From the NCBI GenBank assembly GCA_963732905.1, contig CAVTBM010000001.1:620001-684000 (forward strand): 64,000 nucleotides of DNA. The letters run 5' to 3'. A program made the position numbers and the translations under genes. Positions within the stretch are counted from its first letter, which is position 1; each line of letters opens with the position of its first letter. Below the pieces are notes generated by a model. It ran no database searches. It worked only from the letters and a program-made list of their open reading frames with translations, and was not told the DNA's origin. Positions 31,609-42,210 of the stretch are shown here, piece by piece. Origin of the DNA: DASQZK01 sp963732905. GTDB taxonomy: Bacteria; Bacteroidota; Bacteroidia; Bacteroidales; GCA-2748055.

Positions 31609-34127
31609 CCGCCGTTTATGGCTGGTGAAATTTGTATCTTATCGAAGCCCTGAGCATCAGGGGCAGGGGCGATGCCACCCAGTGCCTTGAAGAACCATTC
31701 GCTTACAGACCCGAACATCGGATGGTTCTGTGACCCTCCTCCCCGCCAGCTTTCCAGCAGGGTTGTGGCACCGTGTTCAATCATATAGCCGTATGAAGGG
31801 AAAGTCGTCTGGTTATTGATCATCTCTGCCAGTGAATCGTTACCGGTAGTGTGGAGAACGTTGAACATGAATTTTGTCCCGAAGATACCGGTGGACAGGT
31901 GATGATCCCGTTTTTCAACAATATCACTGATCAGATATTGCAATACCCTGTCCTTGTAGTCAGGGGGAACAAGGTTAAAATAGAGGGCGAAACTCTGATC
32001 AGCTTGTGTGCCTTTACCCACGGCACCCGTCTCCTTATTGATGAATGAATCGACGAAAGTCATCTTAATCGTATTTGCCAGGTCTGCATACTTTTTCTGG
32101 TCCTGCTTGCGGTTAAGCAATCCGGAAAATTCCGACAATTTATCCGCACAATAAAAGTAAAATGCGGTACCTGTAACCGGGAGATCCTTTGGAGCTATAG
32201 TGCCATGATCACCAATACCGATGCTGATAATATTATGGTTTGCATGTTCGCTGATAAAATCTGTAAGTTTCCTGAACGCATCGTACTGTTCTTCTACCAG
32301 GCTGATATCCCCATAATATTGAAGAAGTTTATCGAGCAGGAAGGGGTGGGCGATCATCCAGCCTATCGGCCCGGTATTATCAGTGAGACCCATATCGTAT
32401 ATCCCGTTATCGGGTGCACATTCGGGCATTCCACCGGAAGGTTTCTGCTCATCCTGGAAATTCATTACCATGTTGGAATAGAAAGAGGGCATGGCATAAT
32501 TATCGATATAGGCTTCGCAAGCAGTAACGATATCCCCGCCATAACCGAACTTTTCCCTTCCCGGGCAATCGGACTCAATGCTGAACACATTGCTGAGCAG
32601 GGTCCATTGGGTATTTTGCTGGATCTGGTTGAAGAGGCTGTCTGAACATTCAAAAGATCCGTTGGGTGTGAGGTCGGAATTCATCCTCAGTCCGGTCAGC
32701 GTGTTCAATCCGGGGGTACCCGGGAACCCGGTGAGTTCGACATACCTGAACCCGTGAAAGGTAAAGCGGCTGTTGTATTCTTCTTCACCCCGACCTTTCA
32801 GGATATAAATATCCCGCTGGTCAGCATTTTCAGGGGCACCTGGTCTTTGCTGAATGTATGATCCCTTCATAATATGGCATGCCATGGTGGAACGGTCATT
32901 CAGGGTACTGTCTTTAAAGAGCAGTTCTCCGTATCTGAGCTGTACCCTGGTCCCAGAGCTGCCCTGTACCTTCAGTCTGGCGCAGCCGGCAAAGTTCTGT
33001 CCCATATCGAAGATATAAACACCCGGACTGACCTGCCAGAAAGCAACAGGTTTCACTTCTCTTGTCACGCGCACCGGTTCCTGCAGCTGGGCTACCAGCC
33101 TGCCTCCCGGTGATTCAGTCAGTTTAGCCTGCCTCCACGACTTATCGTTAAAACCGGGACTGTCCCAATCGTCCTGTTCGAGACGGGCATCATATTTTTC
33201 CCCCAGGTAGACATTATTTCTCAGGATGGGACTGTTACCGGTTTTCCACGAAGCATCCGACACAATAAGCTGCTGAGAGCCGTCGGTGAACTCAACTTTC
33301 AACTGGGCAATCAGCTTCGGCTGACCAATGGTCAGGATCTTTCTCAGGTTGATCCGGTTGAACAGGTAGAGGGGCAAAGGGTTATACCAGCCGTTACCGA
33401 GCAGGATGCCGATGGTATTGTCTCCTGTGGAAACCAGGTCCGTGACGTCATAGGTATTGTACTGGATCCGTTTGCTGTAATCTGTCCAACCGGGATTCAG
33501 GACATCCTTTCCTGTTTTTTTGCCGTTCACGTAAGCTTCAAAATATCCAAGTCCGGCAATATACAGCCTGGCTGTTTTAACGTTTTTTTCAAGGCTGAAA
33601 TCTTTTCTGAACAGGGGAGCAGGGATGTCTTTGTACATATCCGCTTCGTTCTCAGGTGCCTTGATACCATTAAAAATCCATTGTGCTTTCCAGTCGCCGG
33701 CGGAGAACAATCCGGTTTCAAACCAGGCAACATCACTGTATTCCGAAGGAGTGCCATGCTGATCCCAGAACTTCACTTTCCAGTAGTACCGGGTTGAAGG
33801 CTGCAGGGGTTTTCCTTCATAAGGCACCTGTATATTGCTGTTTGATACTATCTTACCTGAATTCCATATAACTGAATCCTGTTCCGTCAGACGATCTTCA
33901 CCGGCAGCAACCAGAATCTGGTATGCAGTCTGCATGGTTCCCTTAACCTTGTTACTGATCTCCCAGGAAAACCGAGGTGTTTTTGTTCCAATACCCAGGG
34001 GTTGTTCCTTATAGTTGCATTTCAGGACAGATGGAGAGGAGGATGGTGTATGGTTACAGCCTGTGAGGCACATCACGGTCGTCAGAAGGCTGAAAACGCA
34101 TGCTTTTAAGGTTACGGATGTTTTCAT
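31605..34127 (-). CDS. GH78 alpha-L-rhamnosidase lipoprotein, lacking its last domain through a frameshift
   Basis: 840 residues from ATG 34127 (MKTSVTLKACVFSLLTTVMCLTGC, lipobox). An Ig-like N-terminus (CNYKEQPLGI, TPRFSWEI) is followed by the rhamnosidase N-terminal domain (YIAGLGYFEAYVNGKKTG) and the rhamnosidase core. The alpha/alpha barrel carries DCPGREKFGYGGD (catalytic acidic loop), GATTLLESW and SQNHPMFGSVSEWFF. The stop follows QISPAINGG, while homologues continue for about 90 more residues, found one frame over at 31318-31608. If the indel is real, loss of the closing beta domain probably inactivates it. It removes terminal alpha-L-rhamnose from plant or algal glycans in known relatives. 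Confidence 0.88.
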   Translation of the reverse strand: MKTSVTLKACVFSLLTTVMCLTGCNHTPSSSPSVLKCNYKEQPLGIGTKTPRFSWEISNKVKGTMQTAYQILVAAGEDRLTEQDSVIWNSGKIVSNSNIQVPYEGKPLQPSTRYYWKVKFWDQHGTPSEYSDVAWFETGLFSAGDWKAQWIFNGIKAPENEADMYKDIPAPLFRKDFSLEKNVKTARLYIAGLGYFEAYVNGKKTGKDVLNPGWTDYSKRIQYNTYDVTDLVSTGDNTIGILLGNGWYNPLPLYLFNRINLRKILTIGQPKLIAQLKVEFTDGSQQLIVSDASWKTGNSPILRNNVYLGEKYDARLEQDDWDSPGFNDKSWRQAKLTESPGGRLVAQLQEPVRVTREVKPVAFWQVSPGVYIFDMGQNFAGCARLKVQGSSGTRVQLRYGELLFKDSTLNDRSTMACHIMKGSYIQQRPGAPENADQRDIYILKGRGEEEYNSRFTFHGFRYVELTGFPGTPGLNTLTGLRMNSDLTPNGSFECSDSLFNQIQQNTQWTLLSNVFSIESDCPGREKFGYGGDIVTACEAYIDNYAMPSFYSNMVMNFQDEQKPSGGMPECAPDNGIYDMGLTDNTGPIGWMIAHPFLLDKLLQYYGDISLVEEQYDAFRKLTDFISEHANHNIISIGIGDHGTIAPKDLPVTGTAFYFYCADKLSEFSGLLNRKQDQKKYADLANTIKMTFVDSFINKETGAVGKGTQADQSFALYFNLVPPDYKDRVLQYLISDIVEKRDHHLSTGIFGTKFMFNVLHTTGNDSLAEMINNQTTFPSYGYMIEHGATTLLESWRGGGSQNHPMFGSVSEWFFKALGGIAPAPDAQGFDKIQISPAINGG

Positions 34128-34718
34128 GAAAAAGAATTTAAATGCAAGGATTTCTATGGAAAAATTGAGGCAACTGTCTGATTTTATGTCTGCCACGTAA
34201 ATTTAGAATAAAAACATCAAAAGGAAGAAAATTTCACTGAATATTGCGGTGATTCGCGGTGCACAAGGAGATGGCAGGCCGGTCATCCGGTTATCAAACC
34301 CCTGCCCGGAAAGATGGAGAAGCCGGAGGACCCCTGATTCAGTCTGCCTAAATCCCTATTTTAACAGAAAGTCCGGAATTTATTATCTGACTATCTTTTT
34401 TTACTTAAAACGATCGTCACTATAAACGTTTGGTAGATTGAATACCAGACATTTGCACCACGTCCTTAATGTTTCAGAAACACATGGTGAAGTCAGAAGA
34501 CGGGGAAAAGCCTTCAACCATTTTTGAATCGTCCGATATTTTTGTATTTTTCACCTACCTAAAAGAACAGAATTTCTGCCTATGGGCTTCCCTGGAAATT
34601 TTATTTCCATTGCTAATAAATACCGGGTTTTATTTTGAATTGATTGACAATAGTGAGAAATTGAGTCCGGGATGAGATTTCTTATTCCTGTCAAAGAATA
34701 CTTCACATTTCTTAGAAA
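34128..34718. other. Intergenic stretch, 591 bp, divergent promoter region without recognised genes
   Basis: This lies between the GH78 start (minus) and the sigma factor gene (plus). A 68-codon frame at 34469-34675 has no coding character and is not called. No repeat or hairpin of note is seen. A long gap before an ECF sigma gene is common and presumably holds its promoter. Confidence 0.4.
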
Positions 34719-35252
34719 ATGAAGCAAATCCAGTTGTGGAACAAAGTTGTCTCAGGCGACCGAATGGCCTTAGGAATAATTTTCAGGACGTACTACGATG
34801 ATTTGTTTATTTATGGATTAAAATTCAGCAAAGATAAGGATCTGGTCAGGGATGCTTTACAGGAACTCTTTCTGAAAATATGGAAACACAAGCAGAACCT
34901 TAATGGGATTACCGAAATCCAGCCTTATATTTTCAAGATGTTCAGGAACCAGGTGATTGATGCTATCAGATCCGACGGTAAGTATATTTTTAACGGGGAG
35001 GACCACTTCCATGATGAACTCTGTGAGTTTTCCGCTGAAGACTTCATTATCAGCCGCCAGGTCAATCAGGAAACCCGGGATAAACTGGCTCTTGCATTGA
35101 AACAGCTTTCCCCGAAGCAACGGGAAGTGATATATCTCCGTTATTATCACGGGATGGATATTGCTGCCATTGCCGGGGTAATGCAGATCAATCTGCAGTC
35201 TGTCAGAAATAATATCTACCGGGCTATGACCACCATGCGTCAATCCTTCTGA
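34719..35252 (+). CDS. ECF RNA polymerase sigma factor (Bacteroidota expansion family)
   Basis: 177 residues. Region 2 (about 15-85) contains DDLFIYGLKFSKDKDLVRDALQELF and KIWKHKQNL. Region 4 (about 120-175) contains LKQLSPKQREVIYLRYYHGMD and the DNA-recognition helix MQINLQSVRNNIYRA. Such factors are paired with a FecR-like anti-sigma and a SusC receptor with an STN extension, exactly as found downstream. Ligand binding at SusC releases the sigma factor to transcribe the susCD locus. Cytoplasmic; regulation of the locus at 36950-43824 is inferred from order. Confidence 0.95.
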   Translation: MKQIQLWNKVVSGDRMALGIIFRTYYDDLFIYGLKFSKDKDLVRDALQELFLKIWKHKQNLNGITEIQPYIFKMFRNQVIDAIRSDGKYIFNGEDHFHDELCEFSAEDFIISRQVNQETRDKLALALKQLSPKQREVIYLRYYHGMDIAAIAGVMQINLQSVRNNIYRAMTTMRQSF

Positions 35253-35355
35253 GGATCTGAAATCGGTCTCGTCCAGGTATTGATAGCCCACATCAAATCT
35301 GTAATTTACCTTTACGAACTGCACGCCGGCAACCTTATTATGGCTGTCCTGCTAT

Positions 35356-35381
35356 GATGGCCGGCAGATAAACCGGCCATC
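35356..35381. repeat. 9-bp perfect hairpin between sigma and anti-sigma genes
   Basis: GATGGCCGG (35356-35364) pairs with CCGGCCATC (35373-35381), loop 8 nt, in the 376-bp gap 35253-35628. No T-run follows directly, so it is not a classical terminator; possibly an RNA structure that lowers read-through into fecR. The remainder of the gap is AT-rich with nothing recognised. Confidence 0.4.
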
Positions 35382-35628
35382 CTGTCAAAGAAAGTCTTCA
35401 CCTCTTATTTTTTTTCGATAAGAATCAAAGCCGGGGTTAATTCCTTTTCGGTCAATGTATTAATATTTGAAGGTTCCGGAAAAAATTTGGCGGTCCTATA
35501 AAAACAGGTCCGGGCCATTTCCTCATATTTTATGATCTGTAAAAAAAGATTAGTTTTCAATGAGTATAAACCGGCACTTTCATAGTGTAATTTTAAAACA
35601 ATGTATCTAACGATTATTTAGGAAGGAG

Positions 35629-36750
35629 ATGAAATTCGAAGAACTTATCTTAGATGATGGCTTTATTTCTTTTGTAGAGGGGAATAATGATCAGAGCGGG
35701 GAAAAGTGGGAAAAGCTCGCAGAAGAAGATCCTGAATTCAGACAGGAAATGGAGTTGGCACGGGAAATTATTTCTGCATTAAAAAATTTGCATCGATCTA
35801 AAGTGCCCTTTGACAAGCAGGCCGAAAATGATTATTTACTAAGGGAGATTGATCTCCGGGAAAAGCATTCGGGGCACAGGTTGAGAAGGCAGATTTCTGT
35901 AATTAAAGTCGTTGCCATAGCAGCATCATTACTATTAATAATGAGTTTATCTGTGTTATCTTATTATTATTTCAGCATCCGCCAGCATAAAGTTGACGGT
36001 CATGCTTTCCATCAGGTGATCGCTCCCAAAGGAGAAAAAGCCGAAGTGATCCTTTCAGACGGGTCAAAGGTATGGCTGAATTCTGAGAGTAAGCTAAGGT
36101 ATCCTGAAGGGTTTACCAAAGGAAAGCGTAAGGTCTATCTGGATGGTGAGGCCTATTTTGATGTCGAGAAGGTGAAAAATTCAACTTTCACGGTAAATGT
36201 CAATGATGCCAATATCACGGTTCTTGGCACCGAATTCAATATCAAGAATTACCAGGAGGATGATGACCTGGAAGTCACCGTAGTCAAGGGTTCTGTTCTC
36301 GTTGCGGATAATAAGGATAAAATGAGTTACAAACCATTGATACTTAAGCCTTTTGAAAAAGTATCCATCTCTAAATCCAATCATAACATACATCTTGAAT
36401 CAACCAAAAACTTAAGCGAGCCTGACGTAAAACCTGATACGGAAAATCAGGCAGAGAGGAAAATCACCATCAAACATGTGGATCCCCAGGCTGATGTTTC
36501 CTGGAAAGATCAGAAACTCATTTTTGATAATGAGACGTTATCGGAAATGGCTGTTATGATGGGCCGATGGTATAATATTCCGGTGCATGTTGAAGATTCT
36601 TTACTCGGAACTCAACGATATACCGGCAAATTTGTTAATAATGAAAATATCTATCAGGTTTTGAGTGCCATTGAATTAACTACACCAGTGGATTACGACG
36701 TCAGGAATAATGAAATATTCATTAAACAAAAGCCTAAGACGAAACCCTGA
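35629..36750 (+). CDS. FecR-family anti-sigma factor
   Basis: 373 residues. The cytoplasmic N-terminal part (about 1-85) lacks the strict Bacteroides anti-sigma motif but has the acidic start MKFEELILDDGFISF. It is followed by one TM helix VIKVVAIAASLLLIMSLSV (about 88-110), the FecR domain (GEKAEVILSDGSKVWLNSES, GEAYFDVEK, NITVLGTEFNIK) and a C-terminal STN-like DUF4974 (KLIFDNETLSEMAVMMGRWYNIPV). It receives the signal from the SusC STN domain and controls the sigma factor upstream. GGAAGGAG abuts the ATG with almost no spacing, too close for a standard Shine-Dalgarno, although purine-rich. Confidence 0.93.
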   Translation: MKFEELILDDGFISFVEGNNDQSGEKWEKLAEEDPEFRQEMELAREIISALKNLHRSKVPFDKQAENDYLLREIDLREKHSGHRLRRQISVIKVVAIAASLLLIMSLSVLSYYYFSIRQHKVDGHAFHQVIAPKGEKAEVILSDGSKVWLNSESKLRYPEGFTKGKRKVYLDGEAYFDVEKVKNSTFTVNVNDANITVLGTEFNIKNYQEDDDLEVTVVKGSVLVADNKDKMSYKPLILKPFEKVSISKSNHNIHLESTKNLSEPDVKPDTENQAERKITIKHVDPQADVSWKDQKLIFDNETLSEMAVMMGRWYNIPVHVEDSLLGTQRYTGKFVNNENIYQVLSAIELTTPVDYDVRNNEIFIKQKPKTKP

Positions 36751-36848
36751 ATTTGACTAACCGACATGAACTATTTATTAACTAAAACTACCTTGCCTAT
36801 GTAGAATACCTTCCAGAAAATTCAACTTTCAATTTTTGTGTAAAAAAA

Positions 36849-36873
36849 GCCGGGAAAGTGAGATTTCCCCGGC
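36849..36873. terminator. Hairpin between fecR-like gene and susC (possible attenuator)
   Basis: GCCGGGAAA (36849-36857) pairs with TTTCCCCGGC (36864-36873) with one bulged C. It is followed within 10 nt by GTTTTTGTT. Lying 100 bp after the anti-sigma stop and 76 bp before susC, it could end the regulatory transcript and separate it from susCD. Confidence 0.5.
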
Positions 36874-36949
36874 ATTATCAAGTTTTTGTTAATGCAAGAA
36901 GTGGAATTGTATTGCATTAACTAAATGTAAAACCTAACACTATAAAAAT

Positions 36950-39900
36950 ATGAAAAGAAATTTATTCAAGGGTAAAATATACCCGAAATTTAACAAACTA
37001 CTACTGATGATAAAGCTAACTACCTTATTATCTGTGCTAACGGCTCTTCAGGTAGCAGGTTCCGTTTATTCCCAGGATACCAGGATCAGTGTAAACCTGC
37101 ACAATGGGAAATTTGCAGATGTTATCGCAGCTATCGAAAAAGAGAGTGAATATAAAGTCTTCTACAAAAATGATCAGATTGATCTGAACTGGCCGGTAGA
37201 CATTAAGGCCAAAGACCAGCCGGTGTCTGAAGTCCTCAAGACGGCCCTGGCTGGGAAAGGCATTGATTATACCTTGCTAAACCGCATCATTGTTCTGACT
37301 CCTGAAACCGAAAATCTGAATCAGCAGCAGGCTGTCGTGAAAGGAACAGTTATGGACGCGACTGGAAATGAACCATTGCCAGGTGTGAATATCCTTGAAA
37401 AGGGAACCACAATCGGTACCATCACCGATATTCACGGGAATTACACCCTTTCGGTGTCTTCTCTCCAGGCAACATTAGTATTTTCATACATTGGTTATCT
37501 TGAACAGGAAATTCCAATAAACGGGCGGACACAGGTCGACATTACTCTTTCGGAGAATGTTCAGAGCCTGGACGAAATTGTGGTGATCGGTTATGGTACC
37601 AGGCGTAAAAAGGACCTGACCAGTTCCATTTCGAGTGTCCAGTCTGATATTATCGATAAGTTGCCGTCTGCATCAGGGCAATTTGCCCTTCAGGGAAATA
37701 CTGCCGGAGTGCGTATTGTCCCGGTAAGTGGAGACCCCAATGCCGCTCCTCAGATTTATGTCAGGGGTATCGGTACTTTCCAGGGAACTTCTCAGCCCCT
37801 TTACGTTATAGACGGACAGATTATTACCACACCCCATGATGCAAACGAGGATGTTATCTCTGGTGCAAACCTGGATACCCCCCCGAACCTCTGGACCCTG
37901 ATCAATCCTACCGATATCGAATCCATTTCGGTTCTGAAGGATGCCTCAGCTGCTGCTATTTATGGTAGCCGGGGAGCTAACGGTGTAATCCTGATCACCA
38001 CAAAACGTGGTAAATCAGGCGCTCCGGTGGTTGAATTCAGTTCCAACTGGGGATATCAGAACATACCGCAGTTCGATATGCTGAATACCCAACAATATAA
38101 GGACATTGCCTATGAGATGTATGCCAACAACCTCAATCCTGATGTTACCATCGAGGATGAGTTATATGGCCGGGGCCGTGACATAAACACCCGTCTGATA
38201 TCCTTTTCACCGCAGTTTGATGCTGACAGCAGTGGCGGATACTATATCTCTTCAAACGACACCTATAACTGGCAGGATCTCCTTACAAGAAAGAACGCAC
38301 TCGATCAGAACTACAACTTTAAGGTTTCCGGTGCCAACGAAAGGGTAAACTACTATCTGTCGGTCGGATATAAAAACCAGGAAAGCAATTTTATCGGGAA
38401 TGACCTTGAACGGTATTCTGTTTCAGTCAATGTCGATAACAATGTTGCAAAGTGGCTGACAGCCGGACTCAACTATAAGTTCGCTCTTGAAAATGTAGGG
38501 AATAACAATCTAACCGACATGGTTGGCCTGGCAACGGTATCACCATGGCAGCCTATTTTTGACCAAAACGATCCTACCGGTTACGCCCGGGTGATGGAAA
38601 CGACCCGTGACAACTGGATGACCAGGGAAATCTATGGACAGGGTAGTCAATCGAACTGGCTTGCACTGGCTAATCTCAACAGGCATGATTTCCAGTTGCA
38701 AAGGCATATGGGGCATGGCTATCTCGAGCTGAAGCCTCTCAAGGGTCTCTCCATCAGGGGAAGTCTGAACCTCGACTATTCGGCACAGGAAAGACGTGAA
38801 CTGTCTATTTATCAGTATAACGATTTTTCATATATGGGTTCTGATCCTACCACCGAATCTCCTACCAATGCAGATGCACTCGGCGGATTCGGAAGCAGGA
38901 ACAACTATATATTCAACTACCAGGCCGACCTTACCGTTAACTATGATAAGCAGTTTGGAAATCACAGGCTGACTCTTACAGGGGTTATCCAGGATCAGTA
39001 TCATACCAGGAATCTTAAGGACCTGAGTACTCCAAACCTGTTGAGCGTAAATGACAAGAACAAGATCGGATGGGGGAATGACCAGTCCAATAACAATTCA
39101 TTCTACGGTCCGGCTGTTGAGAAATACTGGTATGGCTATGTAGGCCGGGTGAGCTACAATTATAATTCCAAATACTATGCTGACTTCTCATACAGGCGTG
39201 ATGGCAGTTCAGGATTTGCCAAGGATTACAGGTGGGGTAATTTTTATTCCGTAACGGCTGCCTGGCGTATCAGCAGTGAAGAATTCATGAAAAATATCGC
39301 CTTCATCAACGACCTTAAGTTGAGAGGTGGGTATGGTGAAGCAGGGAACGATGAACTGGTCGCAGGTGCATATGCTTACCTCTCCAGGGTAGGTGGTTCA
39401 GGATCGTACCGTTGGGGTTCCGGGAACGGAGACCCGCTGGGAATATGGTACGGCGCTTCACCTGTAACCGGTCTGCCTAATCCGTCTCTCGCATGGGAAG
39501 TTGTAGGAACAACGGATATTGGTTTCGACGGTGTGTTCTTCAATAATAAGATCAATCTTACTATGGAGTATTACAACAAAAAAACCAAAGGTATCCAGCA
39601 GGTTGTTGACTTACCTCTATCAGTAGGACTGGATAATCCATTTCTCAATATCGGCGATGTGAAGAACACCGGGGTTGATATCCAGGCAGGATACAACGAG
39701 GTGACCGGAAGTTTCCATTATGGAATTTCTGGTAACATCAGCTTTAGTAAGAATGAGGTAACCAATCTTTACAAGCACCAACCGACCTCGACGGATCAAT
39801 TTTCACGTGTTGAGGAAGGTCGCTCACTTGGTATTATCTGGGGTTACAAACTTGGCGGAATGTTTACGTCTCAGGATCAAATCAATAGTTACTATGCAAG

Positions 39901-40531
39901 TACGCCTGATAATAACGTTTCCAATACAAGTTATGTAGCGCCCGGTGACCTTTACTTCCTGGATATCGGGGGAGGACCTAACCCGCCGGATCAACCTTTC
40001 TACACGACAACACCTGACGGCAAGATTGACAGCTACGACCAGACCGTAATAGGGAATTACATTCCGACCGTTACCTATGGCTTAAACCTGAATGCTTCAT
40101 GGAAGGGTCTGGATCTCTATGCTGGCTTCTATGGTGAAGGAAACGTAGATAAGTTCAATGATGTCAAACAGACTCTGATATCGATGAGCAGTGCTGGTAA
40201 CAACTATAGTGTAGATGCTTTGAACAGGTATACCTCAACGAATACCAATACTGATATTCCAAGAGCTGTTGTTGGCGACCCTGCCGGCAATAACCGCTAT
40301 TCCTCCAGATTTGTTGAGAGTGCAGCCTTTTTCAGGTTGAATAACTGGCAACTTGGCTATTCACTGCCGAAGAAAATTCTTGGATATACCAACGGCGTCG
40401 TAAATTCACTGAGGGTATATGTTGGCGGGCAGAATAATCTCTATTACTTTAAATGGTCAGGTTTAGACCCTGTAAACGACAGAAAGCCTCTGCCACGTAC
40501 CTTTAATTTTGGATTTGATGTTAAATTCTAA
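36950..40531 (+). CDS. SusC/RagA TonB-dependent outer-membrane receptor with STN signalling domain
   Basis: 1193 residues. The typical long leader MKRNLFKGKIYPKFN ... LLSVLTALQVAGSVYSQ is followed by an STN domain (about 45-120: HNGKFADVIAAIEKES, VLKTALAGKGIDYT) that contacts FecR. Next are a carboxypeptidase-like domain (about 125-205: GTVMDATGNEPLPGVNI), the plug (SLDEIVVIGYGTRRKKDLTSSI, YVRGIGTFQGTSQPLYVIDGQ) and the beta-barrel to the C-terminal Phe. It imports oligosaccharides in complex with SusD, energised by TonB. The STN domain fits the ECF/FecR pair upstream. Confidence 0.97.
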   Translation: MKRNLFKGKIYPKFNKLLLMIKLTTLLSVLTALQVAGSVYSQDTRISVNLHNGKFADVIAAIEKESEYKVFYKNDQIDLNWPVDIKAKDQPVSEVLKTALAGKGIDYTLLNRIIVLTPETENLNQQQAVVKGTVMDATGNEPLPGVNILEKGTTIGTITDIHGNYTLSVSSLQATLVFSYIGYLEQEIPINGRTQVDITLSENVQSLDEIVVIGYGTRRKKDLTSSISSVQSDIIDKLPSASGQFALQGNTAGVRIVPVSGDPNAAPQIYVRGIGTFQGTSQPLYVIDGQIITTPHDANEDVISGANLDTPPNLWTLINPTDIESISVLKDASAAAIYGSRGANGVILITTKRGKSGAPVVEFSSNWGYQNIPQFDMLNTQQYKDIAYEMYANNLNPDVTIEDELYGRGRDINTRLISFSPQFDADSSGGYYISSNDTYNWQDLLTRKNALDQNYNFKVSGANERVNYYLSVGYKNQESNFIGNDLERYSVSVNVDNNVAKWLTAGLNYKFALENVGNNNLTDMVGLATVSPWQPIFDQNDPTGYARVMETTRDNWMTREIYGQGSQSNWLALANLNRHDFQLQRHMGHGYLELKPLKGLSIRGSLNLDYSAQERRELSIYQYNDFSYMGSDPTTESPTNADALGGFGSRNNYIFNYQADLTVNYDKQFGNHRLTLTGVIQDQYHTRNLKDLSTPNLLSVNDKNKIGWGNDQSNNNSFYGPAVEKYWYGYVGRVSYNYNSKYYADFSYRRDGSSGFAKDYRWGNFYSVTAAWRISSEEFMKNIAFINDLKLRGGYGEAGNDELVAGAYAYLSRVGGSGSYRWGSGNGDPLGIWYGASPVTGLPNPSLAWEVVGTTDIGFDGVFFNNKINLTMEYYNKKTKGIQQVVDLPLSVGLDNPFLNIGDVKNTGVDIQAGYNEVTGSFHYGISGNISFSKNEVTNLYKHQPTSTDQFSRVEEGRSLGIIWGYKLGGMFTSQDQINSYYASTPDNNVSNTSYVAPGDLYFLDIGGGPNPPDQPFYTTTPDGKIDSYDQTVIGNYIPTVTYGLNLNASWKGLDLYAGFYGEGNVDKFNDVKQTLISMSSAGNNYSVDALNRYTSTNTNTDIPRAVVGDPAGNNRYSSRFVESAAFFRLNNWQLGYSLPKKILGYTNGVVNSLRVYVGGQNNLYYFKWSGLDPVNDRKPLPRTFNFGFDVKF

Positions 40532-40542
40532 AACGGTCAACC

Positions 40543-42153
40543 ATGAAAACATATATAAAAGCTCTAATATTGCTATTATCAGTAATTGCTGTAAGTTGCA
40601 ATAAAGACAGGTTGGATACTCCACCAACCGGCAATACTGAAAGTGCCTTTTTCGAGACAACTTTGCAGTTCAGGCAAAACCTTGTCATTGTATATGCAAA
40701 ATTGTATGATTTCTATTTTTATAATGCCAGTGGTGGTTGCCCCTCAAGTCTTTGGCTGCTACCCGGTGACGACCTCACTGAAACCCAGGGAGCAAGGCTC
40801 TCAGAAGAATTGTTCGATGCAAGCCTTAACCCTAACAATCCTCGTGTAACCTATTATTTTACACATCTTTATCAATTGATTGCAAGGGCAAACGTGTTGA
40901 TCGAAAAAACGGAGACAGTGGATTTTACTGGCTATGAAAACAAGGATGAGATCCCAATGATGGAGGGTGAGGCACTCTTCCTCCGGGCATATGCTTACTT
41001 CAATTTGTTTACCACCTATGGCAGTGTGCCACTCATAATTCAGAGAATTCAAAGTCAGGCTGAATCCAATACGCCTAAAAGCCCCCGAATGGATATTATC
41101 CAGCAGGTTATTGACGATGCAACACAAGCAATCGGCCTTTTGCCCGATTCATGGCCATCCCAATTCCGTGGACGCGTTACGAAGAACTCTGCCAGGGGAT
41201 TGTTAATGGAAGCCCTTGTATACAAAGGGGATTTTGATAATAATAACAGTGCGGACTTTACACAAGCTCTGGCTGTGTTCCCCGACATTACAGCAACGCT
41301 TATCCCTTCATACATTAATAATTTTAATGCGTATGCTGAAAACAACGATGAATCGTTGTTTGAAATCCAGGCTTCTACGGCAACGGCCATCGATAATATC
41401 TTCCTGTATAATGATGGCCCATGGAGAGGGGTTGAATGCCTGAGTATTTTCAGGGGCCCACAGCAGGAAGATGGAACTTTTACCGCCAATCTTGGTCCGA
41501 CGAAGTACATCATTACCCAAAAACTTCTGGATGGTTTCGGAACAGATCCGAGAATTTCTGTTTTCCTCCAGGCTGATGACGGTTTCAATGGGAAACTTTT
41601 CCAGAAATATACCGTTTCAGGCCTTGACAGTCTGGTTGTTCCCGCTACATTCCATGATCAGGGAGGAACGATCGACAATCTGACTGTACCCTTTCAGAAC
41701 TCAGCCAATAATGAAAGGGTGATCCGGTATGCCGGCATTAAACTTCTGGCCGCAGAAGCATATCTTAAAACGGGTAATACTGCTGGCGCCATTCAGCAGA
41801 TCAATGACGTACGAAAACGTGCAAGAGACTGGGCCCTGGCCGCCGGAATAGGTGACGGCACCGAACCTGCCGACAGGTCTGTTTCGGAAACCAATGCAAC
41901 CACCATTATGCAGTGGATCATGGATGAACGTTTCGTTGAACTGGCAGGCGAAGGTCACAGGTGGGATGATCTGAGGAGATGGCATGCTGCAGGAGATATT
42001 AATCTTACAGGCTGGGATGGAACTGCCCAATATTTCAGTACGGCACTGAATTCTCCCTCTCAGTTTAATGTAAGTAAGAATCTCCTGTTCCCGCTGCCCC
42101 AGACTGAAATTGACAGGAACGCTGCCATAACAGAAAACAATCCGGGTTACTAG
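40543..42153 (+). CDS. SusD/RagB outer-membrane glycan-binding lipoprotein
   Basis: 536 residues, lipobox LSVIAVSC-NKDR (Cys19 anchor). SusD helical TPR scaffold: EALFLRAYAYFNLFTTYGSVPLI near 145-168 and KNSARGLLMEALVYKGD near 205. The C-terminal conserved part has IMDERFVELAGEGHRWDDLRRW and the last motif LLFPLPQTEIDRNAAI. It starts 11 nt after the SusC stop, as in translationally coupled susCD pairs. It forms the lid over SusC and binds glycan on the surface. The ligand cannot be read from sequence, but the following sulfatase suggests a sulfated glycan. Confidence 0.97.
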   Translation: MKTYIKALILLLSVIAVSCNKDRLDTPPTGNTESAFFETTLQFRQNLVIVYAKLYDFYFYNASGGCPSSLWLLPGDDLTETQGARLSEELFDASLNPNNPRVTYYFTHLYQLIARANVLIEKTETVDFTGYENKDEIPMMEGEALFLRAYAYFNLFTTYGSVPLIIQRIQSQAESNTPKSPRMDIIQQVIDDATQAIGLLPDSWPSQFRGRVTKNSARGLLMEALVYKGDFDNNNSADFTQALAVFPDITATLIPSYINNFNAYAENNDESLFEIQASTATAIDNIFLYNDGPWRGVECLSIFRGPQQEDGTFTANLGPTKYIITQKLLDGFGTDPRISVFLQADDGFNGKLFQKYTVSGLDSLVVPATFHDQGGTIDNLTVPFQNSANNERVIRYAGIKLLAAEAYLKTGNTAGAIQQINDVRKRARDWALAAGIGDGTEPADRSVSETNATTIMQWIMDERFVELAGEGHRWDDLRRWHAAGDINLTGWDGTAQYFSTALNSPSQFNVSKNLLFPLPQTEIDRNAAITENNPGY

Positions 42154-42210
42154 ATGCTGATTTAGGTTTATATGTAGTAGAGTTAGTTTTAGTTAGATGT
42201 GATGCAATTT

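Noticed and set aside
34469..34675. 68-codon frame upstream of the sigma factor
   Set aside because: No start context, low-complexity composition, no motif; the gap is better explained as a regulatory region.
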